From: Penium margaritaceum
Lineage: Eukaryota; Streptophyta; Zygnematophyceae; Desmidiales; Peniaceae
Direction: 5' to 3'
NCBI GenBank assembly: GCA_023375785.1
Contig: SZWC01001518.1
Span: 116,345 to 180,344, forward strand
DNA: 64,000 nt
Position 1 is the stretch's first letter; each line of letters starts with the position of its first letter. Positions 22,561 through 35,181 of the stretch are shown here, piece by piece. Made by a program: the position numbers and the translations under genes. The notes below the pieces were generated by a model. It saw nothing but the letters and a program-made list of their open reading frames with translations. It was not told where the DNA came from and made no database searches.

Positions 22561-25500
22561 CCTCATACAACATTATAGCCATGGGCCGTGTCCATGAGAC
22601 CGCAAATAAATTCCACGCTAACAGAATCTCGTGGAGCCTTAGAAGTACGAAATTGTTAAATATTTTGCAAGCCATTTATTACCATTTTTAGAGACATGGA
22701 CTGTAGGTCGTGTAGTACCTACGAATATTGGCAATCCATCGAGGCCACCAACAGTGGTCTGAGAGTGCTTGTCCCGTCTTTGGTGGTCCCATATTACTTG
22801 CCACTTGTGAGCTTGGGATAATCACTCGAAGGTATCCCAAGTTCAGTACAACGACTTTTTCTCTGTGCTAGTAAATTTTATTGCATCTTCCATCAATCCA
22901 TACTTGTCCAGTATTCGATAGTCTTGAAATCTCAAATCCACATTACTCACATGTTCTTCCTGTTTAACAAATCACCAAAGGAGATTTCTCAAGTTTCTTG
23001 TTGTATTGGTGCAAATGGGGGGTCTTTTGTTTGTATTATAGATGTTGTCATGGAAATTAATAGCGTATTGAACTAAGTGATTGCTGTAATTTACAAGGGT
23101 TGCCTACTTCGTGGATTTGCGACATTAATGAATCATGGCCGAAACTCCAACGTGAACAAAAGTGGCTAACGTATTAATTCAAATGAGCTTGTTGCCTTGA
23201 CAGCTTTGGTTGCATTTAAAAAATAATGGATTGTGGACAGTCACGACCATCACTCCCCTTTTAGTGCTTGCAAGGTAACAACACATTGAAATTGTGTACC
23301 AAAGCAAGGGGCTCCGGGTCACCAGTCATGTACCATGTCTTTAGAGGGATGAGCTTCTGGTTTTTATACACGACAAGATGGTCATTCTACATGGGAAACT
23401 ATCACATTCCTACTATTGAAGCATCACATTGCATAGCATATGGTTGCGATGGATCAAGATGATCCAAGATAGGTGCTATTGACAGAGGACAAGTGTCTTT
23501 TACGTTGATAAAAGATTTTTTGATTTCAACTCTTCATTATGGATGAATGTCCTTTTCCTTTTAACCTATTTACCTTAGCTACCAAGGTTGAATATCCTTG
23601 CATAAAAAATTGACAGTAGTTTGCAAGGCCAATGAAATACCTAATCCTCTTAACGTTTTCACTCTACGGCCAATCCTCTACGACTTGGACTTTCCATGGA
23701 TAGGCATAGTTACCGTCCTTTTCAATTACGCGTCTAAGCTGCTTGAACTCGTCTCGTACAAACCTGTAGTTGCTCTAATTCACACATAATTTTTACTCTA
23801 AAAGGATTATAGGAATTTGCGCAAATGTTCCATGTGCTCTTTCATTTATTTGGGAGACTCATGATATCCTTTAAGTTCAACAAACCAGGGCATGTGGTAC
23901 TTCAACTTTGACGAGCAACCCAGGTCAATACCTCGGTGTTCCATTGATTCAACAACTTTTCATCATCGTCCGACCGTGGAGGATACCACATGGAGGGAAT
24001 GTTGCCCGCTACAGGAAAAATCTGACAGGCTTGGCTTGACACGTCACGCAAATAGGCATGTGATGTGCCATGCCACCTATCGCTGCAAGTCCACATCGTC
24101 CTTTTGGACCGGATGGATGGATATAACAGTGTGCCTGGCATGCTTTGGTGATGAAAATCACCGGATCATGCACCGCACACGTTAGGTCAAACATTGTCTA
24201 ATGAAAAAAATTGAGACTGGAGACAAGAATTTTGGTGAATCTGCCAATTGTAGAACAAGAGAATCGACAACCCCCTGTCTTAGGGTTGGAAGGCACCAGG
24301 GTCCTAAGACATGGTAGCTGAGTACACTTGTTTTTCCTTCCACATACTGCAATCATCATTCAAGGAGGCGGCATTGGTCCTTTGGCACGTGCAATTGTCA
24401 TCAACATCTAACATTCGACACGATAATGCTCTGACATGGATTATCTTGGTTTCAACAATCTCCCCTCGTTTCAGTTTGAAATTTGTGTCGTAGGCTTCCG
24501 CTCATGCCCATGTCAAAAGCGCTTTACTTGTAACTGGGCTAGCAGAGGGAACCCATCTCAATGACCATGGATTCTATCCACAATCAAAGTTTTCATCGTA
24601 TGGTATTCACCAAATGGGTGTACCACAACTATAATCGGTACAAGTTTGATGGACACACTGTTTGCGTTAATGCTATGTGATTGTGATCGAATACTTTCGA
24701 ATCACGTCAGATGACCATTTCCAAAATCCTTCCGTGCTCATGTCTTTACATCCTAAGGTTCCATTCCAGAACCCATCAATGGATTGTGTTTCCCAAGTCG
24801 GGTTGCTTCAAAATCTTCTGTTAAATACATTCGGTACTTCCACTCAATAGATGTTTTCCATATGCCTCACCCGAGGCACTCATGGAGGGGATCGCCCAAA
24901 TCAAAGAATCATGAGAAACAACCACCATCGTGGATACCAATGCAGTGACATTCAAAGCATATTGTTCCTAAATTTGGCAATGTACTTCAATTGAACCGTC
25001 CCTAAAGCCAATGGAGTTAAGTCATTTTACCATGACCTTCAGGGTCATTAAAGCATGGGTGTGAGTACGTCGTAATCGCTATGATATCTCCCGGAGATCG
25101 GTTTTATTCCAAAATTGGATAGCCGGTGCTACACCATGCCTTTGGAATGATAGGACTCCATTTGCATGATGTTTGAAGAGCACGATGTACACGACTAGTG
25201 TACTGTGTCATGATGTCCTTAATTTTGAGACGTTTCTCAAAACATTGAAAGAACATGACGAGAAACATTGTTTCCCTAAGCCCATATTGAAGAGTCATTT
25301 TACATAAACACTTGGCTGCGGCACATTCATCATTGATTTGCCTCAGTGCTGATTATGACTCGTTATGTGGTCGGTCGGACCACCAAGATGTTGGTGCCAA
25401 CACATGGTTAGCATAAAGCTATCGGCTTAAAGTCCGTCTCCACGGTCATAAGCTTTGGATGCAAAACCTAGACCCTGAAGTCATCCCAAACATGCCGTAG

Positions 25501-27000
25501 TTGGTTTGTAGAGAACTATGAGATCGTCATTGTACTCTAGAACTCCACTAGTAGACAATGAATATTGCCTCTTTTTTTTCCGAAATGAAAATTTCACCAA
25601 AAATTTGATCAACTCATGTCACTGACATCGGTTCACAAACCTTTCTCTACCAACGTCTATGACATGTTCACTCGTGGAGAAATGGTAGACTAAATCTGTC
25701 GCCTTCAAATTTGTTCACTTTTGAAATTCAATCAATCTCTTCATATGCTAGAAAGTAACCCTTGCAGTCTTCAACAACCGCATTGCAACGTCTTAAATTG
25801 TTGAGGATCCATAGAATAATCTTCACTCTCTCTGTTATTTTTACAACCCCCACTGATAATTCTCCTTCTCTTTTTAACTGGGTTGTCCATACACTCATAT
25901 ACATTTTTGTCGTTAGTACCAGTTGGGTACCACGATTTGTGTCCATCATTCACCGAGTGATAGGGTGTCAATGGTTTTGCCATTTTCTTAGGGTATCATC
26001 TTTTATGGATTCAATCACGGACCCATGTTTGTATCGGCCATGACTATTGATGCACAGTATCTCCAAAAGGTACTAATGCATTCATTACACTCCGTGTACA
26101 AGTTGTATGATGTCAGTTCTCTAGGATTAAAGTCGGCATGTCAACCCAACAGGCCTGATCAACATCTCATGGCACATTTTTACAAGGGTTTATCCATCAA
26201 ACGATCACATTTTCCTTTCAACATCGCAGCGCAATGGGACGTTCGACTGTTGTGGAACACGTCATGTACCCACAAAACCACCTGTTTGGTAAAATGGTGT
26301 CGCCATTGGTATCCAAACTATCAGCTTATATAATCAGTTTGATCAAACAGCACAAAACCGTTGTCATCACTTGCCTGTCCAAGTTGTCCATAACTTGATG
26401 TCGTGATCGGTTCACCAACAATTAGTGGATAAGGTTTTTGTGCATATCGTGCACATTTTCCATGTATACCGTGTACCCAATTTCACGTGAAAGAATTACA
26501 ATGGAATTATTTGCATACCTTCATCCACTGAAAAGAAGATTGTTCTCTGTACTCGGTTGTTCGCGCTGACCTCTTGCTGCCATGCAGGTCGTGCATGCTT
26601 TGGAACTAGTATTCAACCGACTGGGCTTTTCTAGCTTGTTCCATATAGAGGTACAAAGGAGTACATACACCTTTAGCATGGTGCAACTTTGCGGAAATGG
26701 TCCTTTTCACACATGTAGACTATCCATATAAATTCTATGAATACCTCTTTTGGAAGTATCTTTCCACACTACTATCGGCAGAGGCAAGGTTTTGAACTTC
26801 AAATGCTTGTCGCTGTCAGCAAAATCTCGTATTGTGTGTATTTGTTACGCCATCCGGGCATGCATCTCATCACCAAAGCCATTTGTGATTGTTTGTAGTC
26901 ATGCCTGTCGGTTCTCTATCTGAAGAATTTGACAGTATGACCATCCTCGGATTTTTCAAGATGCCTTAGAAATGTCAGGCGACATGTTTTTGGCACTTGG
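22561..27000 (-). mobile_element. Old Ty3/gypsy copy, right piece
   Basis: After the 3' target duplication of the younger element, the old copy resumes. From 22,566 to about 23,420 the DNA aligns by eye with the integrase and RNase H region of the younger copy, with many substitutions. From about 23,430 to 23,800 the minus strand resembles the reverse transcriptase connection/RNase H region that I cannot find in the younger copy. A weaker gag-like match appears near 26,540-26,640. The right end and 5' LTR were not found, so the end given is a guess. Heavily broken and old. Confidence 0.6.
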
Positions 27001-27119
27001 AACAATGTCGTTGACGTACTTTCTTGTATAACTACTCCATGCATAGATTGTATGATTCCATTCGGTGGTCTACCACAAGCTAACATGACCATGAAAAGAG
27101 TTGGATAGTTCTTGCTAGT

Positions 27120-27860
27120 GGATGCAATGGGGTGTGATCGGCACCCATATGATCGGTGCCATTGGCATCTTACAACATGTGTTGTACCATCAACACTAGT
27201 ATAGCTAGTCCAACCGGGACTCATGGCCATAGTGCATTTGGCACTCGTAAATGGTGCATTTGGCACCAATGACAGAAGCGCAACCCGTAGCATTTAACAA
27301 CCGTGCAATCGGCGGTTATGACAATAGTGCATTCGGCACTCCTGTGAATGTTTGAAACGACACATTTTTCAACTGAACATTCAACACTTATGCTGATTTT
27401 CTGTCTGGAACTCATATGAATTCTACGATTGTGTTTTCCATGTCGGCCATATTCCCAGTGTAATTGACACATTTCCGTTTTGTGCGATCTACGCTTGTGC
27501 GGGGTTTTCCATAACTACATGTATGTTGAGTGCAATTGGCACTCACATTCTTATTTGATAAAAAAATTATGCACAAACAAAATACCTAGCATGGTGCAAT
27601 TGGCACCTCCGTGGATATGCAATCGGTGTTTGCTTTGGTCATATATATGGAGACCATGAGAGTGCATTTGGCACTACTCATGGTCACAAATGAATCACAA
27701 ATGCATTCAACATCCCTGAGTATGTGCAGCTCGTGCTTTTTAGTGGATTCTTTTACACCGACAACTGTTTTTGCAACTAGCACATGTGGTGTTGCTAGTA
27801 GTGCAATCGGCACTAACGTCGATGATGTGGCTGCCACTCATATCAACATGCAATTAGCAC
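27120..27860. repeat. Cluster of a GTGCAWTYGGCAC palindromic motif
   Basis: About fourteen full or partial copies of a 13-base motif whose ends are inverted repeats (GTGC...GCAC) lie in 740 bases. Good copies start near 27,229, 27,248, 27,325, 27,529, 27,592, 27,658 and 27,796; weaker ones fill the gaps. The spacing is irregular (about 20 to 150 bases) and the sequence between copies is not repeated, so this is not an ordinary tandem satellite. Confidence 0.7.
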
Positions 27861-27869
27861 TTGTTCTGT

Positions 27870-28760
27870 ACTAACACTCGTGCGTTCTATGTTTTTCACA
27901 TTGTTGCGCCAAGTAGGAGAGTTATCGAGTGGTCACAGTACATACGTAGCCTTTATTATTTTAGTTGGAATCAAGAAATTTTCTTGATGTATGTCAACGT
28001 TGTGGTTATGCAACCTGGTGTGCATTGTAGTGGCCCTTCTACACAAAAAAAACTGTCCAGCGCATGTACCACCTATGTTAAGCCATATCGTGGGTTTTAA
28101 TAACCAAACAGTAGTTCGTTTTGAGAAGTACCCAAAACTTTGAGGTTGCTTCCATTTTTTCCCTTTAAGTTGTCCACAACACTGAAAACCGTCACAAAGA
28201 AGACAAAAACTGAGACCATTGATATTTTGTAGAGCGTAATCAGAGCCTTTGGCTTTTTACGTCTAGGCCCATGGCCAACTTGACCACACACTCGGGTTTG
28301 ACCACAAAAGTCATCACCGCTTGAAACACTTTTCAGAATGGTTAGCATGAAATTCCTTGACTTGAGGTATTATGAAGGTTGAGCATGGTTTTTTCACGTT
28401 GAGTGCCCTTTCTCTTTCATGATGTTGGGAATCTTCCATGCGTCACCCAATGGTGTATTGGGAAAATAACTGACTATCCCCTTTTCCACATGTACGAAAA
28501 TACATATGTTCTCTTTTTTCCAGAACTTCTGAAAATATAAGGAAACTCAGACTGAGCTTCGTGAAACTCTTTATGACTGTAAAAACTGGGTCCCGTGCAA
28601 GAAATTGTCTTGTTTCTACAGGGTTAACCTAAGATGCTCAGACGGAGAGGCAAAGGTCAATCTGAATCTTGTACAGGTGACCTGCCGGTTCCAGCCTCAC
28701 GGATAGACGACTGTGCAACTTCCACTTGTCTGTTCTGGTCACTAGTACTTCTCAGTTATT
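27870..28760. other. No recognisable gene
   Basis: Mixed DNA with short chance frames only; no domain or clear repeat found. Confidence 0.5.
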
Positions 28761-28769
28761 GCCGGTGTG

Positions 28770-29660
28770 TCCCGTGACCATCCCCTTGATGTGAGGGGAA
28801 GGGAGGCAGGAATTTTCCTCCTCTTTTCTCGTCTCCACACTAGGGGGATGTAGGTGGGACTGAGGAAACCCACCACTCCACCCCTCTTCTGGTACAACAT
28901 GCACCATAGACGAGGGGAGGGAGGTTTGCTCCTTTCCTCCTCCATTGGCGCGTACGGCTTTGTGGGGGAGGGATATCCTCATCCTCTCTTTCCTTTTTGG
29001 TACCCTTGGCATCCTAGGAGAGAGTGGGAGAGGGAGTCCCTTTCCCCTTCCCCCCCTTGTGCGCCGTCGGTGCCATGGACGAGGGGGAAGAGGAGGCACT
29101 GACCTCTCCTCCCCCTTGGTGCCGTTGGTGCCATGAGAGAGGAGAGGGGGAGGCTCACTATCTCCACACCCTTTTGGGTACCTCGGCACCATTAACAACG
29201 GGAGGGAGGGGGGGTGGGAGGCCCGCTTTCGCCTCTCCCCCTTGGATGCCGCCAGCGTCATGGACAAGGGAGAGGAGGAGGCACAGGCGTCTACTCTCCC
29301 TTTGCACTGTCTGTGCCATGAATGATGAGGGGAAGAGAAAGATCACCCTCTCCTCTCCTCTTTGGACGCTGTCGGAGCCATGGACAATGGGGGGGAGGAG
29401 GGGGAGGGAGAAATCCATTCTCGCCTCACCCCCTTGGATGCCTTGGTGTCACGAATGAGGGGAAGAAGGAGGTATGAGCCTTCTCTTCCCCTTGGCAGTA
29501 GCGCCACCATAAGCGAGGAGGAGGAGGAGGTTGGCCCTGTCCTCTCCCCCTAAAACGAGATGTGATGGAGGGGGGCACCCTATTCCTCCCTTTGTTGTAG
29601 TCTGCCCCATATTGTGAGAGGAGAGAGGAGGGAGGCAAGTCCCTTCCTCTCCTCTTCGGG
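28770..29660. repeat. Hairpin minisatellite, unit about 60 bases (left array)
   Basis: About fifteen units, each built as polypyrimidine (CCCTCTCCTCCCCC type), a linker resembling GGTGCCATGGACGA, then polypurine (GGGGAAGAGGAGG type). Linkers recur near 29,071, 29,129, 29,187, 29,257, 29,313, 29,376, 29,445 and 29,505, a spacing of 56-70 bases. Each unit can fold back on itself. On the element strand (minus) the array lies downstream of the LTR and primer site at 29,965-30,423, so it may be the leader or the start of gag of that element. Confidence 0.85.
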
Positions 29661-29964
29661 CCGTCTCAGTTCTGCGCTCGACAGAGCTTGAGCTATCCCT
29701 GTCGGGCGGGCGGCGTTTGGTCTCCTAGTTGTCAGTCCTCAGGAAGCGTTCTGTTAAACGCTCTTTTTAGGTCAAGCTGTCGGAGTCGGACAGTTTTTTC
29801 TCGAGTCTCGGTGTTTCTTGACTCCCACCGATTGGGCGGGTTTAATTCCGGGCTTTGGTTTCTGTCCATGCAATGCCCTGATAAACGGTTGACGTTTGCT
29901 TTGACACTGGTCAAACGGACGGATGGAAGTCAGGAGAAGGATTTCATTTTTTAGTAGAAGCCTC

Positions 29965-29976
29965 GCTCTGATGCCA
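29965..29976 (-). promoter_or_regulatory. Primer-binding site next to the LTR at 29,978
   Basis: The minus strand reads TGGCATCAGAGC, one base away from the LTR end: the initiator tRNA-Met type with one difference. It fixes the LTR orientation as minus and marks it as a 5' LTR. Confidence 0.8.
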
Positions 29977-29977
29977 A

Positions 29978-30423
29978 TGTAGCAACCTTGGGCTGTTTTG
30001 CGACTAACTTTAGAACCCAAAACAAAGGTCCTCAAAAAGTGTAGTCCAATGCGAGTGGGCCAATAGTCGCCTCAGCCATTTTGGCTGAGACAAACCGCGC
30101 CACAAATGGGCGTTATTGTCATAGGGTATGGACATAAACAATAATCCTAAACCTCATTGTTCCATGTGGCATTGCCAGGCAGGAACATGACCCTAATGAC
30201 AGGCTAAGAGTGGAGGAGGAGTGGCGCCATTGATTTTCCATAGCGACACTCCTTTCACCTAAAGCATGGTCACGGATATTTTTCAAGCTAGAGTCAAACC
30301 AGACATTAGTGCATTGTTTTATTTTTCAGGATTTTGGCTCCTCGAAACTTAAGCCTCGAGTACCCCAAGTACTTAATAGTTATTCAATGACCATTTTAAC
30401 CTAAAAATGGTCCATACACTACA
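29978..30423 (-). mobile_element. LTR, minus strand (446 bases)
   Basis: Bounded by TG/CA ends (plus strand TGTAGCAACC to ACTACA), with a primer site one base outside the 3' end. A diverged copy in the opposite orientation starts at 31,697; shared blocks include CAGCCAAAATGGCTGA and GGACCATTTTTAGGTTAAAA. No second same-orientation LTR was found, so the element is incomplete. Fossil. Confidence 0.8.
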
Positions 30424-31059
30424 TTGCCACAGGATGAGGATTCTCGGTATCACAAAGTTCAATTAGGTGTACGAGAATGACGAACCCATTTTTGTATCAG
30501 TGTACGAAGGGATTATAATAGTCATCAAATGAAAATTAAGCTACTAGATGTAGGAGCTTCTTGTAGTTTTTTCATTGAAAAAATAGCAAAAAGTTGAAGT
30601 TGCAGTCCAAGCTAGAGACATGTGAAGTACAAACCGTTGATTGAAGGGTAAACATCTATCATTTTTGCAAATCACAGAGCTGCAAGATATAAAGGTCTTG
30701 AGTAACTTCCCAATGAGCAACATTAAGATCATGCTTGGCCAAAATGTTTTGTATTAGTACAATTGTCAAATTGAATATCCTTATAGAGTGGTTTACATTT
30801 GCATTGACAGTATAAAGTGACACTTGCCTCTCATAGTGTGAGCAACAATCCCGTAGTATTTACCGGATCAATAGGAAGTCAAAGCTTCTGTAATCCGATG
30901 CTCAATGCATATGCATCTTTAAAAGTGACCACAAGGAGCTCATGCGTGGCTAGTCCATGTGGAGGCAAGGAGAGTGAGTGAGGCAGCAGGGTCAGAAGAG
31001 ATGAATCTAGCAACCTTTTGAAGATTGCAAAGCTCAGGATTGTTCTGAATGAGTTTGCA

Positions 31060-31690
31060 CCAATTTTTGAGGAGTTTGAAGAGCTTTCCCGGGACACACT
31101 CTCCCAAGAATCACCTCCACAATATAGCGTCAATTGTCATATAGACTTGAGCCCATGATCAGACCAATGGTCAAAGGACCTACTGATTGAGCAATAACAC
31201 ATTGACCAAGCTAAGAAACAAGTAGACGAGGTCAACAACTAGGGGTTTATCATGCCATCCATGTCACCCTATGTGGCACCTCTGCATTTCGTTGAGAAAA
31301 AATCCCGAAGAGATGTGGATCGGCGTGGGCTGCATGATATTAAACAACATCACGATGAAGAATCCCTATCCTCTTTGAAAAGCAAATGAACTTTTTGTCC
31401 AAATCTAAGGAGCAAGAATTTTCTATGAAAATTTCCAACAAAGCGCCTGCTTTCAGATCCATGTATCTCAAAAGGATATCAATAAGACACATGCCTTAGG
31501 GACACTTTGAGTTCACGATTATGCAGTCTGGACCAATGAAGCTCCACAATACTTCTTGCTACCATGAACCACACTTTTTTTATTGTACCTTGAGGACTTT
31601 TTTTGCTGTGTATCTTGATAGAATTTTGGTGTACACGTGCACACTAGAGGAGCACACTGGACATCTTGAGACAGTTCTAGAATTTTCACT
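31060..31690 (+). mobile_element. Ty3/gypsy reverse transcriptase fragment
   Basis: The plus-strand reading follows the order of a Ty3 reverse transcriptase: a KKQVDEVNN-type helix near 31,210, a SMSPYVAPLHFVEKK block near 31,260 (family form: SPYGAPVLFVKKK), the region preceding the catalytic site, and a LEEHTGHLETVLE helix near 31,645. The rest of pol is missing; the LTR at 31,697 follows directly. Broken in many places. Confidence 0.8.
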
Positions 31691-31696
31691 GTTGCG

Positions 31697-32160
31697 TGTA
31701 GACCATTTTTAAGGTTAAAAGTGGTCGTTAAATAACTATTGGTAACTTTGGATACTCGAAGCTCAAGTTTCAAGGAGCTTAAAGCTCAGAAGAATATAAT
31801 AGACTAGAGTCTAGTTGAATTCTGGTGTGAGAAATATTCATGGCCGGAATCTAGGTGAAAGGAGTGCCGCGATGGGAAGTCCATTGCGTCACTCCTCCTC
31901 CACTCTTCTCTTGGTACTAGGACCCTGTTCGAGCATGGCAATGCCACTTGAACAATTAGGGTAAGGATTATTGTTTTATGTACACACCCCATGATGACTA
32001 CGTCCGTCTTTGGCATGGTTTGTCCCAGCCAAAATGGCTGACGCGACCATTTTCTCCTCCTCCTTGGTCTACATTTTCCGAGGACCAGAGCTTCTGCAAG
32101 AAAAACAAATATTGGTGTTGGAAACACTCGGACGTTGGATATGGACATCGACGGATAGCA
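31697..32160 (+). mobile_element. LTR-like copy in opposite orientation
   Basis: This is a diverged copy of the LTR at 29,978-30,423 in the opposite orientation. It starts TGTAGACCATTTTTAAGG and shares the CAGCCAAAATGGCTGA block near 32,027. The right end is uncertain because no primer site is visible. It is followed by a leader-like stretch and then by the same kind of hairpin array as its partner. Confidence 0.7.
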
Positions 32161-32429
32161 TAAACCGTCAACTCAGTTAGTAGTATGAAAAAAAATGTTT
32201 GGACCAGTTTGTCCAAACGCCACCTGGTCGGCGGAGAGAGCAAGATGGCGGAGAGCTGGGAGACGTAGCCTTCGAGAGCATAGAGCCGAGAGCCGAGAGC
32301 TATAGCTCCATTCTGCCGGTTGAGAAAAGATAAAGGGGTTGTGTAGCATGACGACCCCCGTGTGTCCGACAAGTCTGCCGAGTGAGCGAGCGAGTATCCG
32401 CAAGCCGGATAGGTTGAGAGGGGTGATGT

Positions 32430-33340
32430 CATCCCAGGGGATGGAGAGGAGGGGTCTCCTCTCCCCCCCTCTAATGAGGAAGGGACATTCCCCTTCCCCT
32501 CCTCCTCCTCCATAGAACTAAAGGAGAGGAGGGGGATGGACTCCCTCTCCTCCCCTGCTGCAACACCGTTGACGATGCCAAAAGGGTGGAGAGGGACGGA
32601 CTCCCTCCCTTCCCTCTTCAGCATGGTACTGATGGTGTCGACGGAGAAGAGAAGGATTAGAGTCCCTCTCCCCCCCTCCCACAATGACAATGGAACCAAA
32701 GGTGAGGAGAAGGAAAGATTCCTTCTCCCCCCTCCATGGAACTGTCGGCGCCGGAGGAGAGAGGAGGGACGGGATTCCCTCTCTCTCCCTTCCATGGAAC
32801 AGACTATGCCAAAGGGGAAGGGTGACGGAAGAGTCTCCTCCCCCCTTGTCTGTGGCACCGACGGCACCAATGGAGATGGCTGAGGGGAGAGTCCCCCCCC
32901 CCCTCTTGTCCATGGCGTCGACGACGCCAAGGAGGATGGGTGAGGGGAGATTTCTCACCCCCCCTCTGCCCAAGGCGAGGACGGTGCCAAAGAGAAGGAA
33001 AGGGGGAGGATTTCCCCCTTTTCTCCTCATCCATTGTACCGACGGTGCCAAGGAGGAGAAGAGGGGGCTTCCCTCCCCTCCCCTCACACATGGACTGATG
33101 GCACTAGCATAAGGAGAGGAGGTGTTCTCCCCCTCTCCCCCTTTCCTCACACAGGCCGATGGCCCAAGGGGGTGGAGAAGGGGATGTTCTCCTCCTCTCC
33201 CTCCTTGCATGTAGGTTGATGGCCCTAAGGGAAGGGGAGGGGGTATTCTCCTCCTTTCCCTACCCCTCTCCCTTTTACCAGGGCCCACGGCCCAAGGATC
33301 GAGTGAACAGAGATTTCTCCCTCCTCCGCTCACGGACGGA
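32430..33340. repeat. Hairpin minisatellite, unit about 60 bases (right array)
   Basis: The same architecture as 28,770-29,660: polypyrimidine, a short GC-mixed linker (for example CACCGACGGCACC near 32,852), polypurine, repeated about fifteen times with linkers every 55-70 bases. With the leader and LTR at 31,697 it mirrors the left array and LTR. Long frames occur on both strands because the array contains few stop codons; I do not call them genes. Confidence 0.85.
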
Positions 33341-34780
33341 GGAGATGGAGCCCTGCGAACGTCAAACGTGCCAGTTGTGCATTTATCCAACGTGGTGCGT
33401 GCGCTTTTGGCGTAGTTGGTAGCGATGAGGGTTTGATGCAAGAGGACAAAGGGTTAACCATTGCATGGGTCTGTAACCTTTTGTTCCCAAATAGCCCCAT
33501 TTTGGGACCCAGTTGGTTCAACACAAGTTGCGTCCAGGTCCTCCATTTGGTCTCCATTTTGGACATCGTGAAAGCCACTTTGAAGCTCAAGTTGAGCTCC
33601 AATTTTTCTTCAAACAAGAATGTCCTTAAAACAGGAAGTCACTTGGTGCTACTAGCACTATAGGCGAGGAAGATTTCCTCGATTAAGCCCAAGAGTGACC
33701 GTGTCCGTCATGGGTTTGCCACCGTAGAGTGTTAAAAAGATCCAATCGAGCTCTGAAACATCTCTAATTTCATGAAATCGGCCTAATTCCTCTATACCCA
33801 CTATTTTGGCCTTCGAATTTTCTCCTGGCCATTTCTCGCTTTGCACAAAACATGCTTCCGAGACCCATTTTTCCCGAAGCGTCGTAGACCATGCATGTCG
33901 CACCCAGTATTGAAAACAAATTCATGCTACACCGGTCACGGATGAATTACTACAAAATACTAGATATCCAACAAATCATTTCTTAACTTTCAAAGGTGTC
34001 AGTCACCATTTCTACAACCCGGGAAATGAACCCCGACTAATGTGCCTTTCGAGTCATGCGAAGCGAAGCACACCTTTCGACAAAACAAAATTATGGAAAA
34101 AAAATCCAATTTTCCCTTACTTTTCTTTACCCTTCAAACGAGGGGCTTAAAATTCTGCAAAACGAGGTAAAGATGACATCATTCTCATGCCCAAACAGTC
34201 ATCAGATAGACTCGTTATCGAACACAAAGTAGCCACGTCAAACGTGAACCTCGACCACATCTGAACGGAGTCTAATCCTTAGATATCCCGATCACGCGAT
34301 ATGTTGCCAGGTGGACGTTGGCAATTTTCGTCCACATGCAAACGGTGCCACGAGGCGCATGTTTTGAGGATAGACCATATGCTGTCAACGTTGCTCGCTT
34401 AGGGTTTCCATGCCTCCTGTCGTTGGTGTTTCTACCTCAGGTGCATGGTAAGATTAACAATTTTTGTTCCCCCTCCGTACGTGACCACACTCGCATGGTT
34501 TGTGACGGTTGTCATCATGGTAAGTCGGCCAACCGCCATGCAATCAGGACGCTCTCTCCTTGTTTGCAGGGGTCATGACCATTGAGCCATTGTTGATGTG
34601 TACTTGTCATGTCCCTCCAATGTCGGCGCTTTGTCACAACGGGCCTGTGTCTCCAGGATGGCTCTCCTCCTTGCGCTAACAACGTGTGGGTATGCCAAGT
34701 GCAGATGGTGGGTGCGATGCATATTACGACATATGCCAAACATTTTTGTACCCACTTTTGGCCAAGATGGCCGCCACTTT
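33341..34780. other. No recognisable gene; probably 5' flank of the first MULE
   Basis: No domain seen. A weak match between about 34,310-34,350 and the reverse complement of about 39,295-39,335 (shared TCCACATG core) could be the remains of MULE terminal inverted repeats, but is too short to rely on. Confidence 0.4.
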
Positions 34781-35181
34781 TGACGCCACTAGAGGCGATT
34801 ACCTGGACGACGAGGACGACGACCCTCCCAAGGTTGTCGTCTCCCGTTACCACTCTGAGTCCTCCGTTGTGTTCACCCAAAGGAGGAGCATGAGTACAAA
34901 TTTCACGTGAATTTCGTGAAGCGCATGCCTCCGCGCTCTCCAGACCGAGTTGAAGAGCACACGATGCAACTTGGAGGAAGTCAACGTGTCCGTTTGTTTT
35001 GTGATTTCCGCGCGGGTGGGGTGAACCCACTATGTCTGTAGAAATGGTGTCGCATCTGACAGGGTTGGACCTCCTGCTATGTCGAAGTATGCTGTCCGCT
35101 TGCCACCTCACCCTGTACGTTGTAGTGAATGTCCCCTACATGTGCCTGAAGTTGTACTACATGTGTTCTTTGCTGGGTCGT

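Noticed and set aside
28770-29660. CRISPR-like array (repeats of about 60 bases)
   Set aside because: Units are degenerate throughout, with no constant repeat and unique spacers; this is a eukaryotic retroelement context.
29965-33340. A single full-length LTR element between 29,978 and 32,160
   Set aside because: The two LTRs face in opposite directions and the primer site points outward, so they are not the two ends of one element.
31998-33441. Two minus-strand frames of over 300 residues
   Set aside because: They lie on the hairpin minisatellite, which is stop-poor on both strands, and run across an LTR boundary.
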